The translations under genes and the position numbers were made by a program. This document shows, piece by piece, positions 9,602-22,606 of a stretch of DNA of 42,472 nucleotides. A model generated the notes under the pieces. That model was not told the DNA's origin. It did no database searches and saw only the letters and a list, made by a program, of their open reading frames with translations. The stretch's first letter is position 1. The number at the start of each line of letters is the position of its first letter. Source of the DNA: Escherichia sp. MOD1-EC7003 (GTDB lineage Bacteria; Pseudomonadota; Gammaproteobacteria; Enterobacterales; Enterobacteriaceae); contig NZ_PTRE01000051.1 of NCBI RefSeq assembly GCF_002965065.1, forward strand, positions 1 through 42,472. The letters are read 5' to 3'.

Positions 9602-9985
9602 ATGATTACAGGTATCCAGATTACTAAAGCCGCTAACGACGATCTGCTGAACTCTTTCTGGCTGCTGGACAGCGAAAAAGGCGAAGCGCGTTGTATCGTT
9701 GCGAAAGCAGGTTTTGCAGAAGACGAAGTGGTTGCAGTAAGCAAACTGGGTGACATTGAATACCGTGAAGTTCCAGTAGAAGTGAAACCAGAAGTTCGCG
9801 TTGAAGGTGGTCAACACCTGAACGTAAACGTTCTGCGTCGTGAAACTCTGGAAGATGCAGTTAAGCATCCGGAAAAATATCCGCAGCTGACCATCCGTGT
9901 ATCTGGTTATGCAGTTCGCTTTAACTCTCTGACTCCGGAACAGCAGCGCGACGTTATCGCTCGTACCTTTACTGAAAGCCTGTAA
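9602..9985 (+). CDS. grcA: autonomous glycyl radical cofactor
   Basis: A 127-residue protein similar to the C-terminal part of pyruvate formate-lyase. It carries the glycyl-radical motif RVSGYAVRF and replaces the damaged radical domain of PflB after oxygen exposure, so that formate production can resume. The ATG at 9602 follows GGGGAGG and gives the K-12 length. Two FNR sites and a well-placed -10 lie upstream, and a strong terminator follows. The gene is codon-optimised (many CTG, GAA and CGT codons), as expected for an abundant protein. Confidence 0.97.
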
Positions 9986-10006
9986 GGCTTAAGTAGCAAG
10001 TTATTA

Positions 10007-10039
10007 AGCGGAAGAGGGGGACCTCTTCCGCTTTTTTTT
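10007..10039. terminator. terminator after grcA, shared with eamB
   Basis: AGCGGAAGAGG, loop GGGA, CCTCTTCCGCT followed by T8. This is a textbook intrinsic terminator on the plus strand. It lies between the convergent grcA and eamB and may also stop eamB transcription. Confidence 0.92.
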
Positions 10040-10041
10040 CG

Positions 10042-10629
10042 TTAATAGAAAATGCGTACTGCGCAATAGACCAGCAGCAGCGCCAGCACGATATTTAACT
10101 GGCGACCATACTGGCGAAACAATCGCTGAAACAAATGCCCCGCCAGCGCCCAGCACACATTGCCAAACGTCCCAATCATCGCCAGCAAAACGCTGACGCC
10201 AACAACCCAGCCTAACGCCTGCGTTTGTGGCAGGACAAATGTCGACAGTGCCGTAACGCCGTACAAAATGATTTTGACGTTCACAAACTGCAAAGCAAAG
10301 CTGGCCCAAAAACTGATCGGTTTTGTCTGAAGCCCGTCTTCCTTTGCTGGACTGGTAGCGATTTTCCACGCCAGCCAGACAATATATGCCGCCCCCGCCC
10401 AACTCAACAGATGCACTGCTGCCGGGTCGATAACCGCCAGTGAAAACGAAATTCCCGCACACAGCAACATGACGATTAAAAATCCCAGACTCATCCCTGC
10501 CAGCACGCGGGTACTCTGACGAAATCCATGCGACGTGGCAGAGCTAAGAGCGAGTATATTGTTTGGTCCTGGCGTCAGCGCGGTAATCAGGGTGTAGGTC
10601 CAAAAAGCACTTAAAAGGGTCGGTGTCAC
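10042..10629 (-). CDS. eamB: cysteine/O-acetylserine exporter EamB (YfiK)
   Basis: A 195-residue inner-membrane protein of the RhtB/LysE amino-acid exporter family, associated in E. coli with efflux of O-acetylserine and cysteine. It has about six hydrophobic segments and the family signature near the N-terminus (TPGPNNILALSSATSHG). The start is a GTG at 10627-10629 with GAGGAGA six bases upstream. The longer frame would add 15 residues without a ribosome binding site. It is divergent from the LysR gene yfiE about 100 bp away, a common arrangement for an exporter and its regulator. Confidence 0.92.
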   Translation of the reverse strand: MTPTLLSAFWTYTLITALTPGPNNILALSSATSHGFRQSTRVLAGMSLGFLIVMLLCAGISFSLAVIDPAAVHLLSWAGAAYIVWLAWKIATSPAKEDGLQTKPISFWASFALQFVNVKIILYGVTALSTFVLPQTQALGWVVGVSVLLAMIGTFGNVCWALAGHLFQRLFRQYGRQLNIVLALLLVYCAVRIFY

Positions 10630-10731
10630 TTGTTTTCTCCTCTGTTTTGGTAGACAGTACCCGACATAAAACATTTAAAAAAATGAATGTTTTTACATTC
10701 TGGATTCGATATTTTTGATAGGTTTGAGGTT

Positions 10732-11613
10732 ATGGATCTGCGCCGTTTTATTACGCTTAAAACCGTGGTGGAAGAGGGTTCCTTTTTGCGAGCTTCGCAA
10801 AAATTGTGCTGTACACAATCGACGGTGACTTTTCATATTCAGCAGCTTGAACAGGAGTTCTCGGTACAATTGTTTGAGAAAATTGGCCGACGGATGTGCC
10901 TCACTCGCGAAGGAAAAAAGCTACTGCCGCACATCTATGAACTCACCAGAGTGATGGATACGCTTCGTGAGGCTGCCAAAAAAGAGTCTGATCCGGACGG
11001 GGAACTGCGCGTTGTTTCGGGCGAGACGTTGCTCTCTTACCGAATGCCGCAGGTGTTGCAGCGTTTTCGGCAACGTGCACCAAAAGTGCGTTTATCGTTG
11101 CATTCACTGAATTGTTACGTGATCCGTGATGCACTACTGAATGATGAGGCCGATGTCGGTGTTTTTTATCGCGTAGGGAATGATGATGCTTTGAATCGAC
11201 GAGAATTGGGTGAACAATCGCTGGTGCTGGTGGCTTCATCGCAAATTGCAGATGTCGATTTTACTGAATCGGGAAGACATAACGCCTGTAGCTTTATTAT
11301 CAACGAACCACAGTGTGTCTTCCGTCAGATATTTGAGAGCATGCTGCGCCAGCGGCGGATCACGGTGGAAAATACCATTGAGCTTATAAGTATCGAAAGC
11401 ATCAAGCGTTGTGTCGCGGCAAATATCGGTGTCAGCTATCTGCCACACTTTGCGGTAGCAAAAGAACTGGCGAGTGGCGAGTTAATCGAATTGCCTTTTG
11501 GCGAACAATCGCAGACCATTACGGCAATGTGCGCACACCATGCTGGAAAAGCGGTTAGCCCGGCGATGCATACTTTTATTCAGTGTGTTGAAGAGTGCTT
11601 TTTGCCGGGATAA
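10732..11613 (+). CDS. yfiE: LysR-family transcriptional regulator YfiE
   Basis: A 293-residue LysR-type regulator. The N-terminal winged helix-turn-helix (about 1-60) includes GSFLRASQKLCCTQSTVTFH and the linker helix QQLEQEFSVQLFEK. An effector-binding domain follows (about 90-290). The ATG at 10732 follows TTTGAGGTT. It faces away from eamB, so control of that exporter is a reasonable guess, but I have no direct evidence. The last residues (ECFLPG) differ slightly from K-12 as remembered (ESFVAG). A BIME palindrome follows the gene. Confidence 0.85.
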   Translation: MDLRRFITLKTVVEEGSFLRASQKLCCTQSTVTFHIQQLEQEFSVQLFEKIGRRMCLTREGKKLLPHIYELTRVMDTLREAAKKESDPDGELRVVSGETLLSYRMPQVLQRFRQRAPKVRLSLHSLNCYVIRDALLNDEADVGVFYRVGNDDALNRRELGEQSLVLVASSQIADVDFTESGRHNACSFIINEPQCVFRQIFESMLRQRRITVENTIELISIESIKRCVAANIGVSYLPHFAVAKELASGELIELPFGEQSQTITAMCAHHAGKAVSPAMHTFIQCVEECFLPG

Positions 11614-11616
11614 AAA

Positions 11617-11818
11617 TAATGCCGGGCTTAAACCTGGCACCCAACTTGTCGACGAAGTGCGTTTTGTTCATGCCGGATGCGGCGTGAACGCCTTATCCGG
11701 CCTACAAGATCGTGCAAAATCAATATATTGCATGAGCCATGTAGGCCTGATAAGCGTAGCGCATCAGGCAGTTTTGCATTTGCCAGCACTTTTAATTCCG
11801 GGATTAAACCCGGCATTA
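11617..11818. repeat. nested BIME palindrome between yfiE and srmB
   Basis: The whole convergent gap is one layered inverted repeat. The outer arms are TAATGCCGGGCTTAAACC (11617-11634) and GGATTAAACCCGGCATTA (11801-11818). The inner part is a BIME: REP ATGCCGGATGCGGCG...TTATCCGGCCTAC at 11670-11705 and an opposed REP GTAGGCCTGATAAGCG...ATCAGGCA at 11741-11770. Between them is an AT-rich core, TGCAAAATCAATATATTGCA. It may act as a bidirectional terminator or mRNA 3'-end stabiliser. Confidence 0.85.
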
Positions 11819-11821
11819 TGA

Positions 11822-13156
11822 TTACTCTTCAGTCGTTTGCGGCGGTACGCCCGTTCCGCTTGGTTTGCGGCGCTTACCAATATTTTTGGTATCGCGATGG
11901 CGTTTTTTCACCCGTGGCTTTTCTTTCTCTTTAGCCTTCTTCTTCTCGGCGAGTTTTGCCAGTACTTTCTTCGATGGTTTGCCGGTCTGCTTCTCGCTTG
12001 GCGCGCGCGTTTTTGGGCGTAACTCATCAATTACGCGCGCTTTAATTGGCTCTTCAATATAACGACCAACTTTGCCCAGCAGCAGATGGTCATGGGCTTC
12101 CACCAGCGAAATTGCGGTACCTTTACGACCGGCGCGCGCGGTACGCCCGATACGGTGCAAATAGGTATCGCCACTGCGCGGCATATCGAAGTTAAAGACG
12201 TGGCTGACATCCGGAATGTCGATACCACGTGCGGCAACATCGGTTGCAACCAGCACGTTAACGCGACCTTCGGTCAGACGCTTGATTGCTTCGTTACGCT
12301 TACCTTGTACCATCTCACCTTCGAGATAGCAGTTATTAATGCCCGCTTCGCGCAGCCAGTTTGCCAGCTCATGCACACGCTCACGCTTACGCACAAACAC
12401 AATTGAGCGGGTCGCTTCCGGCTGTTTTAACAGATGTACCAGTAATGCGGTTTTATGCTCAAGATCATCGGCGCGGTAATACCATTGATGAATTTTCTTG
12501 CGCTCACGGGTGGATGGATTGGCAGAAACTTCTACCGGATCTTCGAGCAGACGCTCGGCAAAATCCTGAATGGCATCGCCTTCCAGCGTTGCCGAAAAGA
12601 GCAGGGTTTGTTTACGCCAGCGCGTTTCGCCAGCAATATGCTCGATATCCTGGGCGAAGCCCATATCCAGCATACGGTCTGCTTCGTCGAGGATTAGCGT
12701 TTCAACCGCGCGGCAATCGAAGTTCTCTTCTTTTATGTATTGCAGCAGACGTCCGGTCGTGGCGACCACGATGTCCTGATTTTCGCTGAACACTTCCGCG
12801 TGGTTCATATAGGCTACGCCGCCGGTGATGGTGGCGATATCCAGATGCGTATGTTTCGCCAGTTCGCGGGCATGATCGGCCACCTGCATCGCCAGCTCGC
12901 GAGTTGGGGTGAGGATCAAAATACGTGGTGGACCGGATTTCTTACGTGGGAAATCGAGCAGGTGCTGCAACGCTGGCAGCAGATACGCCGCCGTTTTACC
13001 GGTGCCTGTTGGCGCAGAACCGAGTACATCACGGCCATCGAGCGCAGGCGGAATGGCGGCAGCCTGAATGGCAGTCGGGCGAGTGAAACCTTTATCCTGG
13101 AGGGCTTCCAGCAGGCTTTCGTCGAGTTCAAGTTCGGAAAAAGTCGTTACAGTCAT
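11822..13156 (-). CDS. srmB: DEAD-box RNA helicase SrmB
   Basis: A 444-residue ATP-dependent RNA helicase that helps an early step of 50S ribosomal subunit assembly and growth in the cold. The motifs are in order: Q motif ([13 protein letters not shown]), Walker A (SAPTGTGKT), PTRELA, DEAD ([14 protein letters not shown]), SAT (LFSATLEG), then the second RecA-like domain with ARGIDIPDV and [11 protein letters not shown]. The C-terminal tail (about 385-444) is lysine/arginine-rich and disordered, as in the family. The ATG at 13156 follows CAGAGGTAGAAC. It is divergent from trmN and looks intact. Confidence 0.97.
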   Translation of the reverse strand: MTVTTFSELELDESLLEALQDKGFTRPTAIQAAAIPPALDGRDVLGSAPTGTGKTAAYLLPALQHLLDFPRKKSGPPRILILTPTRELAMQVADHARELAKHTHLDIATITGGVAYMNHAEVFSENQDIVVATTGRLLQYIKEENFDCRAVETLILDEADRMLDMGFAQDIEHIAGETRWRKQTLLFSATLEGDAIQDFAERLLEDPVEVSANPSTRERKKIHQWYYRADDLEHKTALLVHLLKQPEATRSIVFVRKRERVHELANWLREAGINNCYLEGEMVQGKRNEAIKRLTEGRVNVLVATDVAARGIDIPDVSHVFNFDMPRSGDTYLHRIGRTARAGRKGTAISLVEAHDHLLLGKVGRYIEEPIKARVIDELRPKTRAPSEKQTGKPSKKVLAKLAEKKKAKEKEKPRVKKRHRDTKNIGKRRKPSGTGVPPQTTEE

Positions 13157-13287
13157 GTTCTACCTCTGTGTGGGGCGCTGATTATAGACGTTACGGCTGC
13201 AATCTTCATCTGTTTGTATGGATATCGCTTCTCGGGTATTGTTCTCACCCGGTGCTATCGCCGTTTATCCTGCAAGGTTTTATTTTC

Positions 13288-14608
<1,321 letters not shown>

Positions 14609-14790
14609 TTAATATTTGTTGCAGTGACTAAACACGCTAAATCCGGGCGGCGAGAAAAAGAGAAGTTACTTGCTGGTGGAGGATTAGGTGGTGAAATAAA
14701 AAGGCCGTTGGGTTACTCTTCAGGCAGTTAATGGGCATTTCTACACAGATAATGCGATGTTCAGATTCTGTAGACTTATAATGATAGATA

Positions 14791-14946
14791 ATGATCCGTC
14801 TACAGCATGACAAACAAAAACAGATGCGTTACGGAACTTTACAAAAACGAGACACTCTAACTCTTTACTTGCTCAAATTGCAGCTAATGGAGTGGCGTTT
14901 CGATAGCGCGTGGAAATTTGGTTTGGGGAGACTTTACCTCGGATGA
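14791..14946 (+). CDS. rseD: rpoE leader peptide RseD
   Basis: A 51-codon open frame directly before rpoE. It starts at ATG 14791 (MIRLQHDKQKQMRY...) and ends (...FGLGRLYLG) at a TGA that overlaps the rpoE start as ATGA. I recognise it as the rpoE leader peptide of K-12. The stop-start overlap implies translational coupling, so ribosomes finishing rseD can reload on rpoE. The sigma-E promoter at 14833-14860 lies inside the frame. Transcripts from that promoter would lack the first start but keep the in-frame ATG at 14887, which still ends at the same stop. The sequence is basic and not membrane-like. No separate function of the peptide can be read from the sequence. Confidence 0.8.
   Translation: MIRLQHDKQKQMRYGTLQKRDTLTLYLLKLQLMEWRFDSAWKFGLGRLYLG
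14833..14860 (+). promoter_or_regulatory. sigma-E autoregulatory promoter of rpoE
   Basis: The -35 GGAACTT (14833-14839) and -10 TCTAA (14856-14860) are separated by 16 bp. This matches the sigma-E consensus exactly and is the known positive feedback promoter of the rpoE-rseABC operon. Confidence 0.9.
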
Positions 14947-15518
14947 GCGAGCAGTTAACGGACCAGGTCCTGGTTGAACGGGTCCAGAAGGGAGATCAGA
15001 AAGCCTTTAACTTACTGGTAGTACGCTATCAGCATAAAGTGGCGAGTCTGGTTTCCCGCTATGTGCCGTCGGGTGATGTTCCTGATGTGGTACAAGAAGC
15101 TTTTATTAAAGCCTATCGTGCGCTGGATTCGTTCCGGGGAGATAGTGCTTTTTATACCTGGCTGTACCGCATTGCGGTGAATACGGCCAAAAATTACCTG
15201 GTTGCTCAGGGGCGTCGTCCACCTTCCAGTGATGTGGATGCCATTGAAGCTGAAAACTTCGAAAGTGGCGGCGCGTTGAAAGAAATTTCGAACCCTGAGA
15301 ACTTAATGTTGTCAGAAGAACTGAGACAGATAGTTTTCCGAACTATTGAGTCCCTCCCGGAAGATTTACGCATGGCAATAACCTTGCGGGAGCTGGATGG
15401 CCTGAGCTATGAAGAGATAGCCGCTATCATGGATTGTCCGGTAGGTACGGTGCGTTCACGTATCTTCCGAGCGAGGGAAGCTATTGATAACAAAGTTCAA
15501 CCGCTTATCAGGCGTTGA
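14943..15518 (+). CDS. rpoE: extracytoplasmic sigma factor sigma-E (sigma-24)
   Basis: A 191-residue ECF sigma factor directing transcription of outer-membrane and periplasmic stress genes and of sRNAs that shut off porin synthesis. Region 2 (about 20-90) contains DVVQEAFIKAYRALDSFRG and the promoter-melting segment. Region 4 (about 130-185) has the helix-turn-helix SYEEIAAIMDCPVGTVRSRIFRAR. The ATG at 14943 overlaps the rseD stop. It is the first structural gene of rpoE-rseA-rseB-rseC, so the factor is made together with its own inhibitors. The sequence is as in K-12. Confidence 0.98.
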   Translation: MSEQLTDQVLVERVQKGDQKAFNLLVVRYQHKVASLVSRYVPSGDVPDVVQEAFIKAYRALDSFRGDSAFYTWLYRIAVNTAKNYLVAQGRRPPSSDVDAIEAENFESGGALKEISNPENLMLSEELRQIVFRTIESLPEDLRMAITLRELDGLSYEEIAAIMDCPVGTVRSRIFRAREAIDNKVQPLIRR

Positions 15519-15550
15519 CGATAGCGGGATACTGGATAAGGGTATTAGGC

Positions 15551-16201
15551 ATGCAGAAAGAACAACTTTCCGCTTTAATGGATGGCGAAACGCTGGATAG
15601 TGAGCTGCTTAACGAACTGGCTCATAACCCAGAAATGCAGAAAACCTGGGAAAGCTATCACTTAATCCGTGACGCAATGCGGGGTGATACTTCCGGGGGG
15701 CTCCATTTCGATATCTCTTCACGCGTGATGGCCGCCATTGAAGAAGAGCCAGTACGTCAACCGGTGACATTGATCCCAGAGGCCCAGCCAGCGCCGCATC
15801 AATGGCAGAAAATGCCATTCTGGCAGAAAGTACGCCCGTGGGCAGCACAGCTTACCCAAATGGGCGTAGCAGCATGCGTATCGCTTGCAGTTATCGTTGG
15901 CGTCCAGCACTATAATGGGCAATCTGAAACGTCCCAGCAGCCCGAAACACCGGTATTTAATACACTGCCGATGATGGGGAAAGCCAGCCCGGTTAGCCTG
16001 GGGGTGCCTTCTGAAGCGACCGCAAACAATGGTCAACAGCAGCAGGTACAGGAGCAGCGTCGTCGCATTAATGCAATGTTGCAGGATTACGAACTGCAAC
16101 GCCGACTCCACTCTGAACAGCTTCAGTTTGAGCAGGCGCAAACCCAGCAAGCCGCTGTGCAGGTGCCAGGAATTCAAACTTTAGGAACGCAATCGCAGTA
16201 A
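15551..16201 (+). CDS. rseA: anti-sigma-E factor RseA
   Basis: A 216-residue single-pass inner-membrane protein. The cytoplasmic N-terminal domain (1-~99) binds and blocks sigma-E, the transmembrane helix is about 100-119 and the periplasmic tail binds RseB. Cleavage positions known from K-12 are present: Val148-Ser149 for DegS and Ala108-Cys109 for RseP. The C-terminal part is glutamine-rich. The start at 15551 gives the K-12 length. The stop overlaps the rseB start as TAATG, so the two are translationally coupled. Confidence 0.97.
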   Translation: MQKEQLSALMDGETLDSELLNELAHNPEMQKTWESYHLIRDAMRGDTSGGLHFDISSRVMAAIEEEPVRQPVTLIPEAQPAPHQWQKMPFWQKVRPWAAQLTQMGVAACVSLAVIVGVQHYNGQSETSQQPETPVFNTLPMMGKASPVSLGVPSEATANNGQQQQVQEQRRRINAMLQDYELQRRLHSEQLQFEQAQTQQAAVQVPGIQTLGTQSQ

Positions 16202-17157
16202 TGAAGCAACTTTGGTTTGCCATGTCATTAGTGACTGGTAGCTTGTTATTCTCTGCTAACGCCTCGGCCACTCCCGCGTCCGGGGCGTTATTACAGCAGA
16301 TGAATCTGGCCAGTCAGTCACTGAATTACGAGCTGTCATTCATCAGCATCAATAAACAGGGTGTTGAGTCTCTACGTTATCGACATGCACGCCTCGATAA
16401 CCGTCCTCTTGCGCAATTGTTGCAAATGGATGGCCCGCGCCGGGAAGTGGTACAGCGGGGCAATGAAATCAGCTACTTTGAACCGGGGCTTGAACCGTTC
16501 ACGCTTAATGGCGATTACATTGTTGATTCTCTGCCATCGCTCATCTATACCGATTTCAAACGCCTTTCTCCTTACTACGACTTTATCTCCGTGGGACGCA
16601 CGCGTATTGCTGATCGTCTTTGCGAAGTCATACGCGTGGTGGCCCGAGATGGCACACGCTATAGCTACATCGTGTGGATGGACACCGAATCGAAATTACC
16701 GATGCGGGTTGATCTCCTTGATCGCGATGGTGAAACGCTGGAACAATTTCGCGTGATTTCTTTTAACGTCAATCAGGATATCAGCAGCAGTATGCAGACG
16801 CTGGCGAAGGCAAATTTGCCGCCGTTGCTTTCTGTTCCTGTAGGTGAAAAAGCTAAATTCAGCTGGACGCCAACCTGGTTGCCACAGGGTTTTAGCGAAG
16901 TTTCCAGTAGCCGACGTCCGCTACCGACGATGGACAACATGCCTATCGAATCACGTCTCTATTCCGACGGATTATTCAGCTTCTCGGTAAACGTTAACCG
17001 CGCTACGCCATCGAGCACCGATCAGATGTTGCGCACCGGACGCAGAACCGTCAGTACCAGCGTACGTGATAACGCCGAAATCACCATTGTCGGTGAACTG
17101 CCGCCGCAAACAGCGAAACGGATTGCCGAGAATATTAAGTTCAGGGCAGCGCAATGA
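16201..17157 (+). CDS. rseB: periplasmic sigma-E regulator RseB
   Basis: A 318-residue periplasmic protein with a cleavable signal peptide (MKQLWFAMSLVTGSLLFSAN, followed by ASA). RseB binds the RseA periplasmic domain and shields it from DegS. Off-pathway lipopolysaccharide displaces it, so RseB works as a second sensor next to unfolded porins. The N-terminal large domain resembles LolA/LppX lipid carriers, and the small C-terminal domain contacts RseA. It overlaps rseA (TAATG) and rseC (ATGA) at its two ends. No defect is visible. Confidence 0.97.
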   Translation: MKQLWFAMSLVTGSLLFSANASATPASGALLQQMNLASQSLNYELSFISINKQGVESLRYRHARLDNRPLAQLLQMDGPRREVVQRGNEISYFEPGLEPFTLNGDYIVDSLPSLIYTDFKRLSPYYDFISVGRTRIADRLCEVIRVVARDGTRYSYIVWMDTESKLPMRVDLLDRDGETLEQFRVISFNVNQDISSSMQTLAKANLPPLLSVPVGEKAKFSWTPTWLPQGFSEVSSSRRPLPTMDNMPIESRLYSDGLFSFSVNVNRATPSSTDQMLRTGRRTVSTSVRDNAEITIVGELPPQTAKRIAENIKFRAAQ

Positions 17158-17633
17158 TCAAAGAATGGGCTACTGTCGTCTCCTGGCAAAACGGGCAAGC
17201 GCTGGTCAGTTGTGACGTCAAAGCCTCATGCAGCAGTTGTGCTTCCCGTGTCGGTTGCGGTAGCCGCGTGTTGAATAAACTTGGCCCGCAAACCACGCAT
17301 ACCATTGTCGTACCCTGTGATGAACCATTAGTGCCGGGGCAAAAAGTGGAATTGGGAATCGCCGAAGGCAGCTTGCTTAGCTCTGCATTACTGGTTTATA
17401 TGTCGCCGCTGGTGGGATTATTCCTCATCGCTTCTTTATTTCAGCTACTCTTTGCTTCTGACGTCGCAGCATTATGCGGTGCGATTCTCGGCGGCGTAGG
17501 AGGATTTCTGATTGCGCGCGGCTACTCGCGTAAGTTTGCTGCTCGGACAGAATGGCAACCGATCATCTTAAGCGTGGCATTGCCGCCTGGCCTTGTGCGA
17601 TTTGAAACATCTTCAGAAGACGCGAGCCAGTGA
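17154..17633 (+). CDS. rseC: SoxR-reducing/sigma-E operon protein RseC
   Basis: A 159-residue inner-membrane protein with an N-terminal cysteine cluster (CDVKASCSSCASRVGCGSR) that could bind a metal or iron-sulfur centre. Two hydrophobic helices follow (about 78-98 and 103-123, around LLVYMSPLVGLFLIASLF and AALCGAILGGVGGFLIA). RseC has been linked to SoxR reduction with the Rsx complex and has a weak positive role in sigma-E control. Its start overlaps the rseB stop by four bases. A terminator hairpin includes its stop codon. Confidence 0.94.
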   Translation: MIKEWATVVSWQNGQALVSCDVKASCSSCASRVGCGSRVLNKLGPQTTHTIVVPCDEPLVPGQKVELGIAEGSLLSSALLVYMSPLVGLFLIASLFQLLFASDVAALCGAILGGVGGFLIARGYSRKFAARTEWQPIILSVALPPGLVRFETSSEDASQ

Positions 17634-17656
17634 TTTCACTGGCTTTGTTGCTTTTT
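17625..17656 (+). terminator. terminator of the rpoE-rseABC operon
   Basis: AGCCAGTG, loop ATTT, CACTGGCT followed by TTGTTGCTTTTT. The left arm covers the rseC TGA stop codon. Confidence 0.7.
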
Positions 17657-17830
17657 GCATAACAAATGCGAGGACGTTTCCAGATACCACAATCCATACG
17701 GTATGAACATTTCCTCGCCTCAATGTTGTAGTGTAGAATGCGGCGTTTCTATTAATACAGACGTTAAGCTCAGAACAGCGACTTCTAAAAGCCTGGTTAA
17801 CCGGGCATTAAGGCACAATAATCATACTTT

Positions 17831-19630
<1,800 letters not shown>

Positions 19631-19645
19631 CCCTTAGGAGTTGGC

Positions 19646-20620
19646 ATGGCGAATATGTTTGCCCTGATTCTGGTGATTGCCACACTGGTGACGGGCATTT
19701 TATGGTGCGTGGATAAATTCTTTTTCGCACCTAAACGGCGGGAACGTCAGGCAGCGGCGCAGGCGGCTGTCGGTGACTCACTGGATAAAGCAACGCTGAA
19801 AAAAGTTGCGCCGAAGCCAGGTTGGCTGGAAACCGGTGCTTCTGTTTTTCCGGTGCTGGCTATCGTATTGATTGTGCGTTCGTTTATTTATGAACCGTTC
19901 CAGATCCCGTCAGGTTCGATGATGCCGACTCTGTTAATCGGTGATTTTATTCTGGTAGAGAAGTTTGCTTATGGCATTAAAGATCCTATCTACCAGAAAA
20001 CGCTGATCGAAACCGGTCATCCGAAACGTGGCGATATCGTAGTCTTTAAATACCCGGAAGATCCAAAGCTTGATTACATCAAGCGTGCGGTGGGTTTACC
20101 GGGCGATAAAGTCACTTACGATCCGGTCTCAAAAGAGCTGACGATTCAACCGGGATGCAGTTCCGGTCAGGCGTGTGAAAACGCGCTGCCGGTCACCTAC
20201 TCAAACGTGGAACCGAGCAATTTCGTTCAGACCTTCTCACGTCGTAACGGTGGAGAAGCGACCAGCGGATTCTTTGACGTGCCGAAAAACGAGACCAAAG
20301 AAAACGGAATTCGTCTTTCCGAACGTAAAGAAACGCTGGGTGATGTAACTCATCGTATCCTGACAGTGCCGGTTGCGCAGGATCAGGTGGGGATGTATTA
20401 CCAGCAACCTGGGCAACAACTGGCAACCTGGATTGTTCCACCGGGGCAATACTTCATGATGGGTGACAACCGCGACAACAGTGCGGACAGCCGTTACTGG
20501 GGCTTTGTGCCGGAAGCGAATCTGGTAGGTCGGGCAACGGCTATCTGGATGAGTTTCGATAAGCAAGAAGGTGAATGGCCGACAGGTGTGCGCTTAAGTC
20601 GCATTGGCGGCATCCATTAA
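19646..20620 (+). CDS. lepB: signal peptidase I
   Basis: A 324-residue essential inner-membrane serine protease that removes signal peptides from exported proteins at the periplasmic face. Two transmembrane helices (about 4-22 and 62-78) precede the catalytic domain. The Ser-Lys dyad is present: Ser91 in IPSGSMMPTL and Lys146 in LDYIKRAVG. Box E is GDNRDNSADSRYWG. The ATG follows TAGGAG. It is the second gene of the lepA-lepB pair and is followed by a stable hairpin. Confidence 0.98.
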   Translation: MANMFALILVIATLVTGILWCVDKFFFAPKRRERQAAAQAAVGDSLDKATLKKVAPKPGWLETGASVFPVLAIVLIVRSFIYEPFQIPSGSMMPTLLIGDFILVEKFAYGIKDPIYQKTLIETGHPKRGDIVVFKYPEDPKLDYIKRAVGLPGDKVTYDPVSKELTIQPGCSSGQACENALPVTYSNVEPSNFVQTFSRRNGGEATSGFFDVPKNETKENGIRLSERKETLGDVTHRILTVPVAQDQVGMYYQQPGQQLATWIVPPGQYFMMGDNRDNSADSRYWGFVPEANLVGRATAIWMSFDKQEGEWPTGVRLSRIGGIH

Positions 20621-20635
20621 TAGCCCATCTTCGTT

Positions 20636-20672
20636 CACGTTGTCGCCATAACGGCGACAACGTGAATTATTT
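20636..20672 (+). terminator. hairpin after lepB, possible terminator
   Basis: CACGTTGTCGCC, loop ATAAC, GGCGACAACGTG is a perfect 12-bp stem. The following AATTATTTAT is AT-rich but lacks a true T-run. It could end lepA-lepB transcription or protect the mRNA 3' end. Confidence 0.55.
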
Positions 20673-20765
20673 ATGAGATAAATCTCCCGTGGCTAACGAC
20701 ATCCCCCGTCGTTGTGTATAGAATATTCCCCCGAAGTTTAAGGTTGGCACCTCCTGGTTGCCACG

Positions 20766-20859
20766 GCACACGAAACAGCGTTGGTCCCCATATACCGGTA
20801 AACTGAAACTGCAGTGAAGCAGTTAGCAGAGCCATGTATATCAGGTCTGTTTCGTGTGC
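20766..20859 (+). promoter_or_regulatory. rnc leader stem, RNase III autoregulation site
   Basis: GCACACGAAACAG (20766-20778) and CTGTTTCGTGTGC (20847-20859) are perfect 13-base complements enclosing a structured loop, 33 bases before the rnc start. RNase III is known to cut a hairpin in its own leader and so destabilise the rnc-era-recO mRNA. This stem is the obvious candidate. Confidence 0.75.
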
Positions 20860-20862
20860 TGA

Positions 20863-22475
<1,613 letters not shown>

Positions 22476-22480
22476 TTAGC

Positions 22481-22605
22481 ATACTCTATGACTTTCGAGG
22501 TGCAGGAAGGCGGCAAGATCGTGAATCCCTGGGAGCTTACTAAAGTAAGTGACCAGGGGGAACGAGGGCAGCCAGGGCACCTGCAACCTGAAAGGCGACG
22601 AGTAT
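22481..22605. repeat. ERIC (IRU) element between era and recO
   Basis: This ~125-bp imperfect palindrome contains both conserved cores used as ERIC-PCR primer sites: GTGAATCCCTGGGAGCTTAC (reverse of ERIC1R, with changes) and AAGTAAGTGACCAGGGGGAA (like ERIC2). The outer ends ATACTC and GAGTAT are complementary. It begins 5 bases after the era stop and ends at the recO start, inside the rnc-era-recO operon, so it is transcribed. Confidence 0.88.
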
Positions 22606-22606
22606 G

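Noticed and set aside
15719-16177. 152-codon minus-strand frame over rseA
   Set aside because: Antisense to rseA, with no start context and no recognisable family.
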